A stretch of 37,319 nucleotides of DNA. Source: Phenylobacterium sp. (GTDB lineage: Bacteria; Pseudomonadota; Alphaproteobacteria; Caulobacterales; Caulobacteraceae). Under the pieces are notes generated by a model. That model ran no database searches, was not told the origin of the DNA, and saw nothing but the letters and a program-made list of their open reading frames with translations. Below, in pieces: positions 15,410 to 22,936 of this stretch. The translations under genes were made by a program, and so were the position numbers. Within the stretch, counting starts at the first letter, position 1. The number at the start of each line of letters is the position of its first letter. The DNA lies in the NCBI RefSeq assembly GCF_004299445.1, contig NZ_SCTC01000014.1:1-37319 (forward strand), in the 5' to 3' direction.

Positions 15410-15847
15410 CTACTCCGTCCGCGCGACCACGCCGGCGCGACGATCTCGGACGCGCGTCATGAACCGCGCGCGGACAGCGTTGAACAGAGCCGGCGGCAGA
15501 AAGCCGTAGGCTGCGCTTTCGGGACCCCTGTCGCCCACCCGACGAAGATCAGGGCCGGGCCAGACAAAGCTGTTGCCCTCGCTGACGACGATCCAGGACC
15601 GCTCGCTGTCGAGACCCAGGCGGATTTTCGTGGCCTGGGGCAGCTCGATGGCGTCGTCGGGGTCCTTGGGCGGGCTATGGGTGACGGGCAGGACGTAGAC
15701 GACCTTGTCCCCGCCATCAGTCTCGACGGCGAGGACCACGGCGCAGGGCCGATCCTTGACGCCCTCCTCGCGCCCAGCGGCGGCCTCACTGCGCCAAAGG
15801 TAGGAATAGCGGATGACAAGGCCGGCCCGCGGGGTCGGCCAGCTCAT
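15410..15847 (-). CDS. PemK/MazF-like toxin
   Basis: A 145-aa protein with the look of the plasmid growth inhibitor (PemK/MazF-like) family of RNA-cleaving toxins: P-x-AGLVIRYSYLWR at the start, GVKDRPCAVVLAV as the typical KxRPxVV strand, VLPVTHSPP, LDSERSWIVVSEGNSFVWPG, and a terminal GFLPPALFNAVRARF. The ATG at 15847 overlaps the antitoxin stop (ATGA), the classic antitoxin-first layout. The fold assignment is from pattern, not from an alignment. Confidence 0.7.
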   Translation of the reverse strand: MSWPTPRAGLVIRYSYLWRSEAAAGREEGVKDRPCAVVLAVETDGGDKVVYVLPVTHSPPKDPDDAIELPQATKIRLGLDSERSWIVVSEGNSFVWPGPDLRRVGDRGPESAAYGFLPPALFNAVRARFMTRVRDRRAGVVARTE

Positions 15848-16107
15848 GGCTTCCAGTCTTTGAGCTCATCATCGAGGTGGGCGAACTCGGCGGGGTACTC
15901 GGCCGTGGCGATCAGCTCCAGCACCTCATCCGGCAGATCCTCCGACCGGAAGACCTGCCGATCACGACGCTTCAGCCGGTCGTATTCCGCCGCCGAGATC
16001 ATTACCAACCGGTCGCGTCCATGCTTGGTGATGCGGACCGGCTCGGCCAGGGCCTGGTCCGCGAGCGAACCGAAGTTCTTGATGAAGTCCGCGGTCGAGA
16101 TGCGCAT
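15844..16107 (-). CDS. PhdYeFM-type antitoxin
   Basis: An 87-aa protein with the N-terminal Phd/YefM fold: RISTADFIKNFGSLADQALA, then PVRITKHGRDRLVMISAAEYDRL, followed by an acidic toxin-binding tail (LPDEVLELIATAEYPAEFAHLDDEL). The start is ATG 16107 with GGGAGG 4 bases upstream; an extended frame to 16146 would run through the operator. It binds its own promoter in known systems; an 18-bp palindrome is found upstream at 16127. Confidence 0.8.
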   Translation of the reverse strand: MRISTADFIKNFGSLADQALAEPVRITKHGRDRLVMISAAEYDRLKRRDRQVFRSEDLPDEVLELIATAEYPAEFAHLDDELKDWKP

Positions 16108-16126
16108 GCTCGCCTCCCAGTTTGAC

Positions 16127-16144
16127 GAGTTATACATATAACTC
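16127..16144. promoter_or_regulatory. Palindromic operator of the Phd/PemK-like pair
   Basis: GAGTTATA, a 2-base centre, then TATAACTC: a perfect 18-bp inverted repeat 20-37 bases upstream of the antitoxin start. It includes a TATAAC that can serve as a -10 element, so antitoxin binding would block the promoter. Confidence 0.7.
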
Positions 16145-16170
16145 ACATCTTTGATTGACGCGAGCGGTAT

Positions 16171-16458
16171 TCAGTCGGCGGTCACGCGGCCGCGCCAGCG
16201 TGCGATCAGTCCCAGGATCGCCTCGCGTCCGATCAGAGCGTCGGGATAGACGTTGTTGCGGCCGATGAAGCTGGCGACCTGCAACAGGTCGCGCACGGCG
16301 AGCTCGTCCAGCAGCCACATCTCGGTTGGGTCGAAGCCGCCCAGCTCGGCGGCGTTCCACCAGGCGAGCAGGAAGTTGGCCGCGACCCGGCTGCCGCTGG
16401 TGTCCTCGCTGGCCAGCGCAACGAGGCGCGCCAGCGCGATCTTGGTCTCTTCGTCCAT
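16171..16458 (-). CDS. DUF7673-family protein
   Basis: A 95-aa protein matching the DUF7673 look common on conjugative elements: ALARLVALASEDTSGSRVAA, then NFLLAWWNAAELGGFDPTEM, then a YPDALIGREAILGLIARWR ending. The start is the ATG at 16458 with GGAGG 5 bases upstream; an in-frame ATG six codons earlier lacks one. Function unknown. It precedes the toxin-antitoxin pair but has a separate start region. Confidence 0.7.
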   Translation of the reverse strand: MDEETKIALARLVALASEDTSGSRVAANFLLAWWNAAELGGFDPTEMWLLDELAVRDLLQVASFIGRNNVYPDALIGREAILGLIARWRGRVTAD

Positions 16459-16509
16459 GGCGTCCTCCAATGGCAAGGCTATCCGTAGCGCTCACCGGGG
16501 GCAGAGCAA

Positions 16510-16535
16510 GAGCCCCCGCCCGAAGGCGAGGGCTC
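16510..16535 (-). terminator. Terminator of the ParB-like gene
   Basis: An 11-bp stem with one mismatch (GAGCCCCCGCC against GGCGAGGGCTC) and a CGAA loop, followed by TTGCTCTG on the minus strand, 8 bases after the stop at 16543. Confidence 0.65.
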
Positions 16536-16542
16536 CGCTCGG

Positions 16543-18552
16543 TCAGGCGGCGATTTGATCGGCGGCCGGATCGGCGGCCGCCACAACGCCGCCCGCGTCG
16601 TCGCCGGCCGCCTCCTCGCCCTCATCGCCGTCTTCCGGTGCGTCGGGCAACCGATCCCAGGCCAAGGCCGGCGGGGCCCACTGGCGCTCGGCCGCCGCCT
16701 CGGCGACGAAGGTGACGAGCTCGTCCTTCTTCAGGGTCTTGGCCCGATCGTCCTCGACCTCCATCTCCTCGAGCAGGCCCAGGAGCTGCTTCTTGGAGTG
16801 GACGGCGAGATAGGCCTCGTCCGGGGTCCAGTGCGCCGAGATGTCGGCGCCGCAGAGGGCGGCGATCTCGGCGGCTTCGGCCCGGGCCGCGTGCCGCAGG
16901 GACGTGGTGCGGCCCTCCCGGACATTGAGCGAGATGGCCGTCAGCTCGGCCATCAGCGCCATCTTGTCCCCGTGGGCGAGGGTCTCGACCCAGGGGATCG
17001 GCCGCAGCCCGCTGGCCTTGTAGGCGGCGCGGCGGGCGTCCAGCCGGGCGCGGACCTCGCCGTCCAACGCCGGGATCGCCGGCGTCGAGCCGCGGCGATA
17101 GCCGGTGGCGTTGATCGCCGCCGCCGACTCCTCGATGCTGCCCGAGCTGTGCAGCGCCAGGTTCTTGAACAGCTGCGCCACCAGCACGGTCAAGGCCGCC
17201 CCCGGATCGTCGGCCAGGTCGCGGATCAGGCCGCGGGTGGCCACGTCGGTCCGCGTCTCATGGAAGACGTGGCTGGAGCCTTCGACCTCGACATCGGCGC
17301 GCGGGACCTCGACGTCGTTCGAGGCGCGGCCATAGCCGCCCGACGGCGCGCCATCCTCGTCCTCGTCTTCCTCGCCGTCGATCTCGTCCGGGAGCTCCTC
17401 GGCCGGAACCGGGACCGAATAGAAGGTCGCCGACAGCCCATAGCCGTCGGCCGGCGTCAGCAGCACCGCCCCGATCCGGCTGCGGGCGAGCGGCGCCGCC
17501 GCGACCGCCATCTGGGCGCTGAACAGCGGGCACAGCGCCGCCGGCGCCTCCTCCGAGAGCGCCTCGACATCCTGCAGCTCGCCGGCGACGCGGGCCACCT
17601 CCGCCCGGGCCGCCGCCAGCGCCGCCGCCTGGGCCTCGGTCAGGTCGCGGCCGTAGACATAGGGCAGGTTGAAGAAGCCGTCCGGCGCGCGGTAGCCGCC
17701 ATCCGGGCCGACATAGACGGCCAGGCCGGCCGCCTTCAGGTGCGCCACGATCGGTTCGATGCGCGCCCGCCAGGCCGTCTGCAGGACCTCCGGATCGAGC
17801 AGGCTGTCGGGAAGCTCGCCGAACAGGTCGGTCGACACCCGGCCGCCGGCCGCGACGTAGCGGTCCATGCCGACCAGGACGAAGCGGTCGTCCTGGACCG
17901 TGGCGCGGTCGCCCTCCACCACGGTGCGCAGCTGGTAGTCGTGGAAATGCCCGTCGAGCGCGGTCTGGGCGATTTCGGCCTGCTGCTTCTTGTCCGGCAG
18001 ACGCGCGAACAGCCGCACCTGCTTGAGGGTCAGCTTGCCGTTGCGCAGGGCCTTCAGCACGCTGGGATGGACGGCCGCCAGGGCCTCCAGCCGCTTGATC
18101 TCCAGTTCGGCGTAGCCCAGCGCGCGGGCGATGCCGGCGGTGTCCATCTTGGCTTTGCGCAGCTTGCCGATGGCGCCGATGATGTCGGCGATATGGACCG
18201 GCGCCACCTCGGCGTTGGGCAGGACGATGGCGGCGGCCTGCTGGGCCTTGCTCACCGCCAGCTTGCAGACCACGGGATAGTCGTCGTCGAGGTCGCCGCG
18301 ATCGCGCAGGGCCAGCAGGGCGAAGCGGCGGCGGCGGCCGTCGAGGGCCATGAAGGGCTGCTCGCCCTTGCGACCGGCCCGCACGATCGGCGGGATCAGG
18401 ACGCCGGCGGCGAGCACGGTTTCGGCGAGCTGCGGCACGCCGTCGTCGGCCGGTTCCTGGAAGCGGAGGTTCTCCGGCGCGAGGCCGAGGTCGCCGAGGC
18501 GGACGGTGATCTCGTCCATCGGGGTGACGGAAGCGGTCTGGATGTCGGTCAT
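16543..18552 (-). CDS. ParB/RepB/Spo0J-family protein (669 aa)
   Basis: The N-terminal 250 residues form a ParB-type module: [14 protein letters not shown], then [14 protein letters not shown] (the arginine-rich CTPase-type motif of ParB N-domains), [20 protein letters not shown], and a helix-turn-helix region [20 protein letters not shown]. The remaining 400 residues are a long helical extension with an acidic low-complexity stretch ([13 protein letters not shown]). It is about twice the length of a chromosomal ParB, and there is no ParA nearby, so it may be a global regulator or DNA organiser of the element rather than a classical partition protein. The ATG at 18552 has GGAGC upstream. Confidence 0.8.
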   Translation of the reverse strand: MTDIQTASVTPMDEITVRLGDLGLAPENLRFQEPADDGVPQLAETVLAAGVLIPPIVRAGRKGEQPFMALDGRRRRFALLALRDRGDLDDDYPVVCKLAVSKAQQAAAIVLPNAEVAPVHIADIIGAIGKLRKAKMDTAGIARALGYAELEIKRLEALAAVHPSVLKALRNGKLTLKQVRLFARLPDKKQQAEIAQTALDGHFHDYQLRTVVEGDRATVQDDRFVLVGMDRYVAAGGRVSTDLFGELPDSLLDPEVLQTAWRARIEPIVAHLKAAGLAVYVGPDGGYRAPDGFFNLPYVYGRDLTEAQAAALAAARAEVARVAGELQDVEALSEEAPAALCPLFSAQMAVAAAPLARSRIGAVLLTPADGYGLSATFYSVPVPAEELPDEIDGEEDEDEDGAPSGGYGRASNDVEVPRADVEVEGSSHVFHETRTDVATRGLIRDLADDPGAALTVLVAQLFKNLALHSSGSIEESAAAINATGYRRGSTPAIPALDGEVRARLDARRAAYKASGLRPIPWVETLAHGDKMALMAELTAISLNVREGRTTSLRHAARAEAAEIAALCGADISAHWTPDEAYLAVHSKKQLLGLLEEMEVEDDRAKTLKKDELVTFVAEAAAERQWAPPALAWDRLPDAPEDGDEGEEAAGDDAGGVVAAADPAADQIAA

Positions 18553-18632
18553 GAGGGTCAGGCTCCAGCGCCTGGGCGAGGGTCATCCTGCCCCTGGGCG
18601 CGCCCACCCCAGCCCTTCCTTCGGCCTTTGAC
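18553..18632 (-). promoter_or_regulatory. Purine-tract plus hairpin leader (copy g)
   Basis: On the minus strand TCAAAGGCCGAAGGAAGGGC lies at 18630-18611, followed by a 12-bp perfect palindrome TGGGCGCGCCCA (18595-18606). The ParB-like start is 42 bases downstream. Confidence 0.55.
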
Positions 18633-18654
18633 GGCGGGGTCACGCGCCGGCCCC

Positions 18655-19542
18655 TCAGGCGGGCCGCGCCGCCTCGTTCCAGTCTCCATGCGGCTCCGGC
18701 GGCAGGGCGATGGTCGGCGTCACGCCGTCGCGGCGCAGCCGCGCGGCCAGGATCTCGGCCGACGCCTCGCCGTCCTTGCCCCGGTCCGCGGCGATCAACA
18801 CGGATCGCACGCCCTGCGGCGCGGACCAGCGCTTCAGGTTGCGCGTCGACTGCAGGGCCCAGCCGGGCAGGCCGAAGCGTTCGGTCGCCGACAAGGTGGT
18901 GAACACCCCTTCGGCGACCAGCATCTCCGGCGCGGCGGGGTCGAGCCGCACGGCGCTGCCGGGCGGGACCAGGCCCACGGTCTTGCGCGGCAGCCGCAGG
19001 TCGAGGGCCCGCTGACCGTTGGCGGCGAGATAGGTGACCTCCACGGCGCTGAAGGATCCGTCGGCGGCGCTGATCGCCACCAGCAGGGCCGGGCGGCGAT
19101 AGCGGCTCTCGGCATAGGCGGATACCGGGGTCTCGCCGCCGTGACGCAGGACCTGCGGCCCCGGCAAGGCGCGCTGGATGTGGCGCAGGCGGCAATGCCG
19201 CTCGGCCAGCGCGCCGGCGACCGGCCGGCCGGCCTCCCACAGGCGCCGGGCGGCGTCGAGCCGCCGGACGTCCGGCTCAGGCGCGCCCGCATGGTCGACA
19301 CCCGGGCCGAACGACACCGAACGCGGCGCATTGTGGGCGTCGATCAGGCGCTTGGCGCGCAGGTCGTCGAGCACGGCCTGCCAGTCGCCGTCGCCGAAGG
19401 TGTGGACGATGACCCGATCGTCCTTCAGCAGCAGCGACACGGAACGGTCGGCGCGGCTGTGGCCGGGCGCCGGGATGTTGGCGCGCCGGCCGCCGTCGTA
19501 GAGGTCGCCGCCCAGCACCTCGACGATCGCCCTCAAGGACAT
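18655..19542 (-). CDS. Toprim-domain (primase-like) protein
   Basis: A 295-aa protein of the plasmid Toprim group. The N-terminal part (GGDLYDGGRRANIPAPGHSR then DRSVSLLLKDDRVIVHTFG) resembles the fold that precedes Toprim in plasmid primase-like proteins, without the Cys zinc ligands. The Toprim core is in the second half: LVAEGVFTTLSATERFGLPG (catalytic Glu), then VLIAADRGKDGEASAE (the D-x-x-x-D acidic motif). It may synthesise primers or act in DNA processing. Two ATGs at 19583 and 19542 compete; only the latter is in this frame. Confidence 0.8.
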   Translation of the reverse strand: MSLRAIVEVLGGDLYDGGRRANIPAPGHSRADRSVSLLLKDDRVIVHTFGDGDWQAVLDDLRAKRLIDAHNAPRSVSFGPGVDHAGAPEPDVRRLDAARRLWEAGRPVAGALAERHCRLRHIQRALPGPQVLRHGGETPVSAYAESRYRRPALLVAISAADGSFSAVEVTYLAANGQRALDLRLPRKTVGLVPPGSAVRLDPAAPEMLVAEGVFTTLSATERFGLPGWALQSTRNLKRWSAPQGVRSVLIAADRGKDGEASAEILAARLRRDGVTPTIALPPEPHGDWNEAARPA

Positions 19543-19583
19543 GGCCGGCGCTCCGGCCGCGGGGGTTGCGCAGATCTCGGCAT
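19533..19583 (-). CDS. Possible 16-aa leader peptide overlapping the Toprim start
   Basis: An ATG at 19583 with GAGGAG upstream opens a 16-codon frame (MPRSAQPPRPERRPCP) whose stop lies 8 bases inside the Toprim gene. The ribosome site here is better placed than the one of the Toprim gene, so coupling through a short upstream frame is possible. Pro/Arg richness may only reflect base composition. Confidence 0.25.
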   Translation of the reverse strand: MPRSAQPPRPERRPCP

Positions 19584-19650
19584 GGTCTCGGCTCCTCGGC
19601 GTCTGCGACGCTCCTCTGTTCGCCCCCCGCCGCCCTTCCCCAACCTTTCG
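19584..19650 (-). promoter_or_regulatory. Purine-tract plus hairpin leader (copy h)
   Basis: On the minus strand CGAAAGGTTGGGGAAGGGCG is followed by GGCGGGGGGCG and a short GCGTC/GACGC hairpin with a 3-base loop (19599-19611). It precedes the leader peptide and Toprim gene. Confidence 0.5.
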
Positions 19651-19672
19651 GCCAGTGCTCTAGATTCCGCGC

Positions 19673-19889
19673 CTAGTCCCTGGATGGGAAGGCCAGGTAG
19701 AGCGCGATCGCGGCGCCGGCCGCGCCCAACGCCCACCAGGTCAGAGGGCCTGGCCGCTCGGGATCGGCCCAGGATGTCGACGACGGTCACGCCGACCATC
19801 AGGATCGGCACGGCCAGCAACAGCTCGCGGGCACGTCGCCAGATGCGCCCGAACCGGGCGCGGCGGGTCGTCGACGTCGGGCCGTCCAT
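19673..19889 (-). pseudogene. Small two-helix membrane protein, frameshifted near 19770
   Basis: From the ATG at 19889 (AGGAGG upstream) the frame gives MDGPTSTTRRARFGRIWRRA and a first membrane helix, ELLLAVPILMVGVTVVDIL. A different frame then gives a coherent ADPERPGPLTWWALG and a second helix, AAGAAIALYLAFPSRD, ending at TAG 19673. The first frame continues instead as Arg/Gly-rich junk. A single lesion around 19765-19785 joins the two into a plausible protein of about 71 aa. It is either a decayed gene or a sequence error. Confidence 0.45.
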
Positions 19890-20319
19890 CGTGCCTCCTG
19901 GAGCGTCCGGTCCACACGAGGACCGGCGTTCGGGCAGGCCGGGAGCGGCGACCCCTCGTCAGGCGTGCCGCAGCACCGGATAAGTCATGGCCCTTTTTAG
20001 CCAGGAAGTCACCTGTCGCACCCCCTGAAAATGCCGGCTGGCGATGGCCGCGACGGCCCTGGGGACGCCCCAGTCTGAAGCCCGTCCGACAGGCGGTCTC
20101 TCGGTTTGGCGTTCTGGCCGGCGACGGCTTGCAGCCTCGTCCGGCGCCGCAACGCGCGGCGGCCAGGCTTTCTTCCCCGGCGCGATGCGCCTCCTCGCGC
20201 GGCAACAAAGCCGCCGCCGGCGTCTGACGCCCTGGCGGGTGCGGCGCCGCTCCGCGCCGGCCTCCTGAGCGCCATCGAGACCGCGATCGGCGCGGTCGCG
20301 ATCAGACAGGAGCAAGACC
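19890..20319. other. Divergent intergenic region with two leader hairpins
   Basis: This gap separates the minus-strand cargo genes from the plus-strand DUF736 gene. A perfect 7-bp hairpin (CCGGTCC/GGACCGG, 19907-19926) precedes the small membrane gene and a second one (GACCGCG/CGCGGTC, 20279-20297) precedes DUF736. No coding sequence was seen between them. Confidence 0.5.
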
Positions 20320-20646
20320 ATGGCCACCATCGGAACCTTCACCCGCCGCGGCGACACCTTCCACGGGGCGATCCGCACCCTCAGCCTCGACGTGGAGCTG
20401 GATATCCGCAAGGCGGACAAGGCCAGCGACAACGCGCCGGACTACCGCATCTTCGCCACCGGCACGGGCCGGGGACCGGAGGAGACGGACGCCGAGCTCG
20501 GCGCCGCCTGGCGCAAGACCAGCGCCCAGCAGCGGGACTACCTGTCGGTGAAGATCGACGATCCGGCCTTCGCCGCCCCGCTGTTCGCGACCCTGGTCGA
20601 AGACGCCGGCGGCGATCGCTTCAACCTGATCTGGACCCGGTCCTGA
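20320..20646 (+). CDS. DUF736-family protein
   Basis: A 108-aa protein matching DUF736, a small family found almost always on alphaproteobacterial plasmids and conjugative elements: MATIGTFTRRGDTFHGAIRT, then PDYRIFATGTGRG, then AAWRKTSAQQRDYLSVKIDD and a final RFNLIWTRS. The ATG is preceded by AGGAGC 6 bases upstream. Function unknown; it usually lies close to conjugation or replication genes. A hairpin in its leader (20279-20297) resembles those of the minus-strand cargo genes. Confidence 0.88.
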   Translation: MATIGTFTRRGDTFHGAIRTLSLDVELDIRKADKASDNAPDYRIFATGTGRGPEETDAELGAAWRKTSAQQRDYLSVKIDDPAFAAPLFATLVEDAGGDRFNLIWTRS

Positions 20647-20654
20647 CGGGTCGT

Positions 20655-20681
20655 GGCGCCGGTCCGGTCGCGGCCGGCGCC
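20655..20681 (+). terminator. Likely terminator of DUF736
   Basis: An 8-bp GGCGCCGG/CCGGCGCC stem with an 11-base loop, followed by GCCTTCCTT. It is 8 bases after the DUF736 stop codon. Confidence 0.5.
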
Positions 20682-20705
20682 GCCTTCCTTAGGGGGCGTT
20701 GCGGG

Positions 20706-20772
20706 GCCCTCCCCGCTGGTGGGGGTCGACGCAGACCCCCGGGGCTGCGGCGCAGGGGGAGGGCGCTCCCCC
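20706..20772. promoter_or_regulatory. Nested, mutually exclusive hairpins downstream of DUF736
   Basis: GCCCTCCCC (20706-20714) can pair with GGGGAGGGC (20756-20764), enclosing a second hairpin GGGGGTC/GACCCCC (20721-20740). The same GGGGGAG (20755-20761) can instead pair with CTCCCCC (20766-20772). Such switching is seen in attenuators and in transfer or replication origins. Nothing in the sequence decides which. Confidence 0.4.
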
Positions 20773-20825
20773 AACAAAAGTGGATTGCCCAACCGTCAGG
20801 CGCCCCGCTACTGTGCCCGTTCAAA

Positions 20826-21060
20826 CGTGAGACCGTGACCTGACGCCACGTTGAAGAGCAGTAGGCTCTAGTCTTTTCGCCGGATCTGTTTTTGGTTCGG
20901 CGAACACCACTCTTACTTACTCGCGTAAGAAGTGCTGTCTGACTAATATTCTACTTATCCGATTATCCACTGTAAGCTCTGCAATAAAAGCGCCGGGGCG
21001 CAAACATATCTGTACGGCGCGCCGGCGCGTTTCCTGATACGGATTCACGGGATTCGCGAT
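20826..21060. other. AT-rich island with a DnaA-box-like site
   Basis: The base composition drops clearly in AT's favour compared with both flanks. It holds a 7-bp inverted repeat TTCGCCG/CGGCGAA (20876-20904), an imperfect repeat around CTTACTCGCGTAAG near 20920, TTATCCACT at 20963-20971 (8 of 9 matches to the DnaA box TTATCCACA), a half-match TTATCCGAT at 20955, and two GATTC (GANTC) sites at 21042 and 21051. It could be an origin or the promoter of the next gene. Confidence 0.45.
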
Positions 21061-21080
21061 GCTTAACGGGGCCATATCCA

Positions 21081-21431
21081 TTGCCGAAGAAGGACGACAA
21101 GCGGGCGACGCCGGCGGGCCGTGACGACGAGGTGTGGATCGCCGCCCACAATCCCGAACACGCCATCCGCGTGCGCAGTCTCACGGCCTATCTGCAGAAC
21201 GGCGGCGGCCTGAAGGATGTCCGCCTGGTGCAGGGCGAAGACCGGCGTTGGACGATCTTCGTGCGCCTGAGCAGTCGGCCCGGCGAGCACCGGGTCAATA
21301 TGTTCAAGTCCGACAAGCCCAAGACCTACCGCGACGTCGACCTGGCGCTCGCCTGTGTCCGCGAGGACTTCGGCTATTATGGCCCGGTGACCCTGATCAC
21401 GGAGCTGACGGCCCCGCTCGAGGGCCCGTGA
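21081..21431 (+). CDS. Hypothetical protein (116 aa), TTG start
   Basis: No family name, but it is compact and well-formed: VWIAAHNPEHAIRVRSLTAY, LQNGGGLKDVRLVQGEDRRW, PGEHRVNMFKSDKPKTYRDV and an ending in EDFGYYGPVTLITEL. The only credible start is TTG at 21081, without a strong Shine-Dalgarno. It follows the AT-rich island and two GATTC sites, which hints at cell-cycle-linked expression. It may be a DNA-binding or structural accessory protein; I cannot say more. Confidence 0.6.
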   Translation: MPKKDDKRATPAGRDDEVWIAAHNPEHAIRVRSLTAYLQNGGGLKDVRLVQGEDRRWTIFVRLSSRPGEHRVNMFKSDKPKTYRDVDLALACVREDFGYYGPVTLITELTAPLEGP

Positions 21432-21528
21432 CGGCTGGGCAGGGCTGTGTGGGCAGGATGCTAGCGCTGTTCCGGTTCCCGACGATCGGCCGCGGTGAAC
21501 GGCGGTCCCGACAACCCATTGTCGCGCT

Positions 21529-22134
21529 CTAAGTGATGGCGATGTCCAGGTCGTCGAGGATCTGGGCCAGCTCGACGCCGCAATCGAGGAGACGGGGCGT
21601 GGAGACGGCCTCCAGTTTCGCAAGCGCCCGGTCGTAGAGCGCGATGCAGCCCTGACCGTTGAGCCGCGAGGCGAAATAGACCCCGTCCGGTTGGTCCGGG
21701 TGCGTATAGATCGCGGCCGACCAGGTGCGCGCCAACGTCTGGTCCTTGGCGCCGACCACGTCGGAGGGGACGCCCATCCGCAGGCAGCCGTCGTCCGTCA
21801 GATCGATTAGGCGGAGATCTTGGATCACCCGCAGGCTGGCGAGGGACCGCGTCTCGATCTCCGCCATATCGACAATGAAATCGGCGCCTCGGCCGTCAGC
21901 CGCGTCGCGCAGGATCGTCTCGACGAAGGCGACCTTGGCGCTGGAGCCGAGATAGACCACGCCATAGGCGTGGCCGGTCGGATCACTGAAGCGGTTGAGG
22001 CCCGGGCCCCAGCCCAAAGGGTCGGGGAAACGGGTCTCGTACATCCGCCGCCAGACCTCGCCGGCGGGAACGGTCTTCAAGACCAGCGCGCGTCCCGCGA
22101 ACGCCGGGCCCGGCATTGCGGGCACGGCCGCCAT
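21529..22134 (-). CDS. RES-domain toxin
   Basis: A 201-aa RES-family protein. Known RES toxins degrade NAD+. The Arg-Glu-Ser pattern is visible: VWRRMYETRF, then LNRFSDPTGHAYGVVYLGSS, AKVAFVETILRDA, and later PDGVYFASRLNGQGCIALYD. The ATG at 22134 directly follows the antitoxin stop TAG, giving the standard Xre-RES operon. Length is typical. Confidence 0.85.
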   Translation of the reverse strand: MAAVPAMPGPAFAGRALVLKTVPAGEVWRRMYETRFPDPLGWGPGLNRFSDPTGHAYGVVYLGSSAKVAFVETILRDAADGRGADFIVDMAEIETRSLASLRVIQDLRLIDLTDDGCLRMGVPSDVVGAKDQTLARTWSAAIYTHPDQPDGVYFASRLNGQGCIALYDRALAKLEAVSTPRLLDCGVELAQILDDLDIAIT

Positions 22135-22863
22135 CTAGCTGAAGGCGCCGGCGGCCTGGTTCTCGGCGACGGCCACGACCGTGTCGACGCGCCCGGTCTT
22201 CAGCACGTCGAGGGCGGTCTTGCCGCCCAACTCGGCGTGCGGCGTCTTCAGGAAGCGGAAGACGGTCCAGGGCTGCTCGCCCAGGATCTCGAACAGCTTG
22301 GGCAGGCCCGGCAGCGGCAGGCCGGTGTCGGTCACCTGCCAGCGCGGGTATTTCACGCCGCGCGTCGCGCCCTCCAGGCCCAGGATCTCGTGGCGCTTGC
22401 GCTTGGTGTTGACGGTCTCGTGCGAGGCGCCGATCAGCGGCCCGAAGTCGCGCGCGGTCAGCATGTCCGGACCCTTCAGGATCTCGGCGACCTTGGTCGC
22501 GCCGCGGGCCCTGGCCCGGGCGACGGCGGCGTCGAGCGAGCCTTCCGGCGGCCTCTCGGCCGGGGCCTCAGCCATGGCCTGCGCCCTGCCGTCCGGGGTC
22601 ACCACATAGGTGATCACATAGGCCTTGCCCGTCCGCTTGGCTTTGGCGGCGGCGTCGGCGTAGCCGGCGATCACCTTGCCCAGCACGCGGGACTTGTTGA
22701 CGATCCGGCCGTAGCGCACCTTCGAGACCAGAACTTCGGTGACGTCGTCGTCGGCGTGGACCCGCAGGAACTGGCCGCTCGAGGCCGAGCGCGCCGCCCC
22801 CGGCTTGGCGCTGCGGGACCGCTTCGCGGTCGCCTGACGATCCTGTTCACGTGGCTGGGCCAT
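22135..22863 (-). CDS. Xre/ParS-type antitoxin with long N-terminal extension
   Basis: The C-terminal end has the ParS (DUF2384-type) toxin-binding signature: FRFLKTPHAELGGKTALDVL, then VVAVAENQAAGAF. A helix-turn-helix-like middle (LTARDFGPLIGASHETVNTK) precedes it. The N-terminal 110 residues are unusual for this family: a charged start, then HADDDVTEVLVSKVRYGRIV and a KAYVITYVVTPDGRAQ strand pair that looks like a separate small domain. At 242 aa it is longer than common Xre antitoxins. The ATG at 22863 has AGGAGA upstream, and a repeated operator-like element precedes it. Confidence 0.75.
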   Translation of the reverse strand: MAQPREQDRQATAKRSRSAKPGAARSASSGQFLRVHADDDVTEVLVSKVRYGRIVNKSRVLGKVIAGYADAAAKAKRTGKAYVITYVVTPDGRAQAMAEAPAERPPEGSLDAAVARARARGATKVAEILKGPDMLTARDFGPLIGASHETVNTKRKRHEILGLEGATRGVKYPRWQVTDTGLPLPGLPKLFEILGEQPWTVFRFLKTPHAELGGKTALDVLKTGRVDTVVAVAENQAAGAFS

Positions 22864-22895
22864 GGGGTCTCCTAGCCTCGAAGATGCGCCTTCGC

Positions 22896-22936
22896 GTCAA
22901 ACTCGTCAAGTTCATCAGGTCTGTCAAACTCGTCAA
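22896..22936. repeat. Two direct repeats upstream of the RES/Xre operon
   Basis: GTCAAACTCGTCAA occurs at 22896-22909 and again at 22923-22936, 27 bp apart. Read on the minus strand each contains TTGACG and TTTGAC. Spacing close to two and a half helical turns and position 30-70 bases before the antitoxin start fit an autoregulatory operator. Confidence 0.6.

Noticed and set aside
16555..19983. A very long plus-strand open frame opposite the ParB-like and Toprim genes
   Set aside because: It runs antisense to two genes with clear domains, is full of Arg/Gly/His residues from GC-rich shadow coding, and has no recognisable domain.
20880..21060. The AT-rich island as a proven oriV
   Set aside because: There is only one good DnaA-box match and no iterons; the rep gene lies 3-4 kb away, so it is listed only as a candidate.
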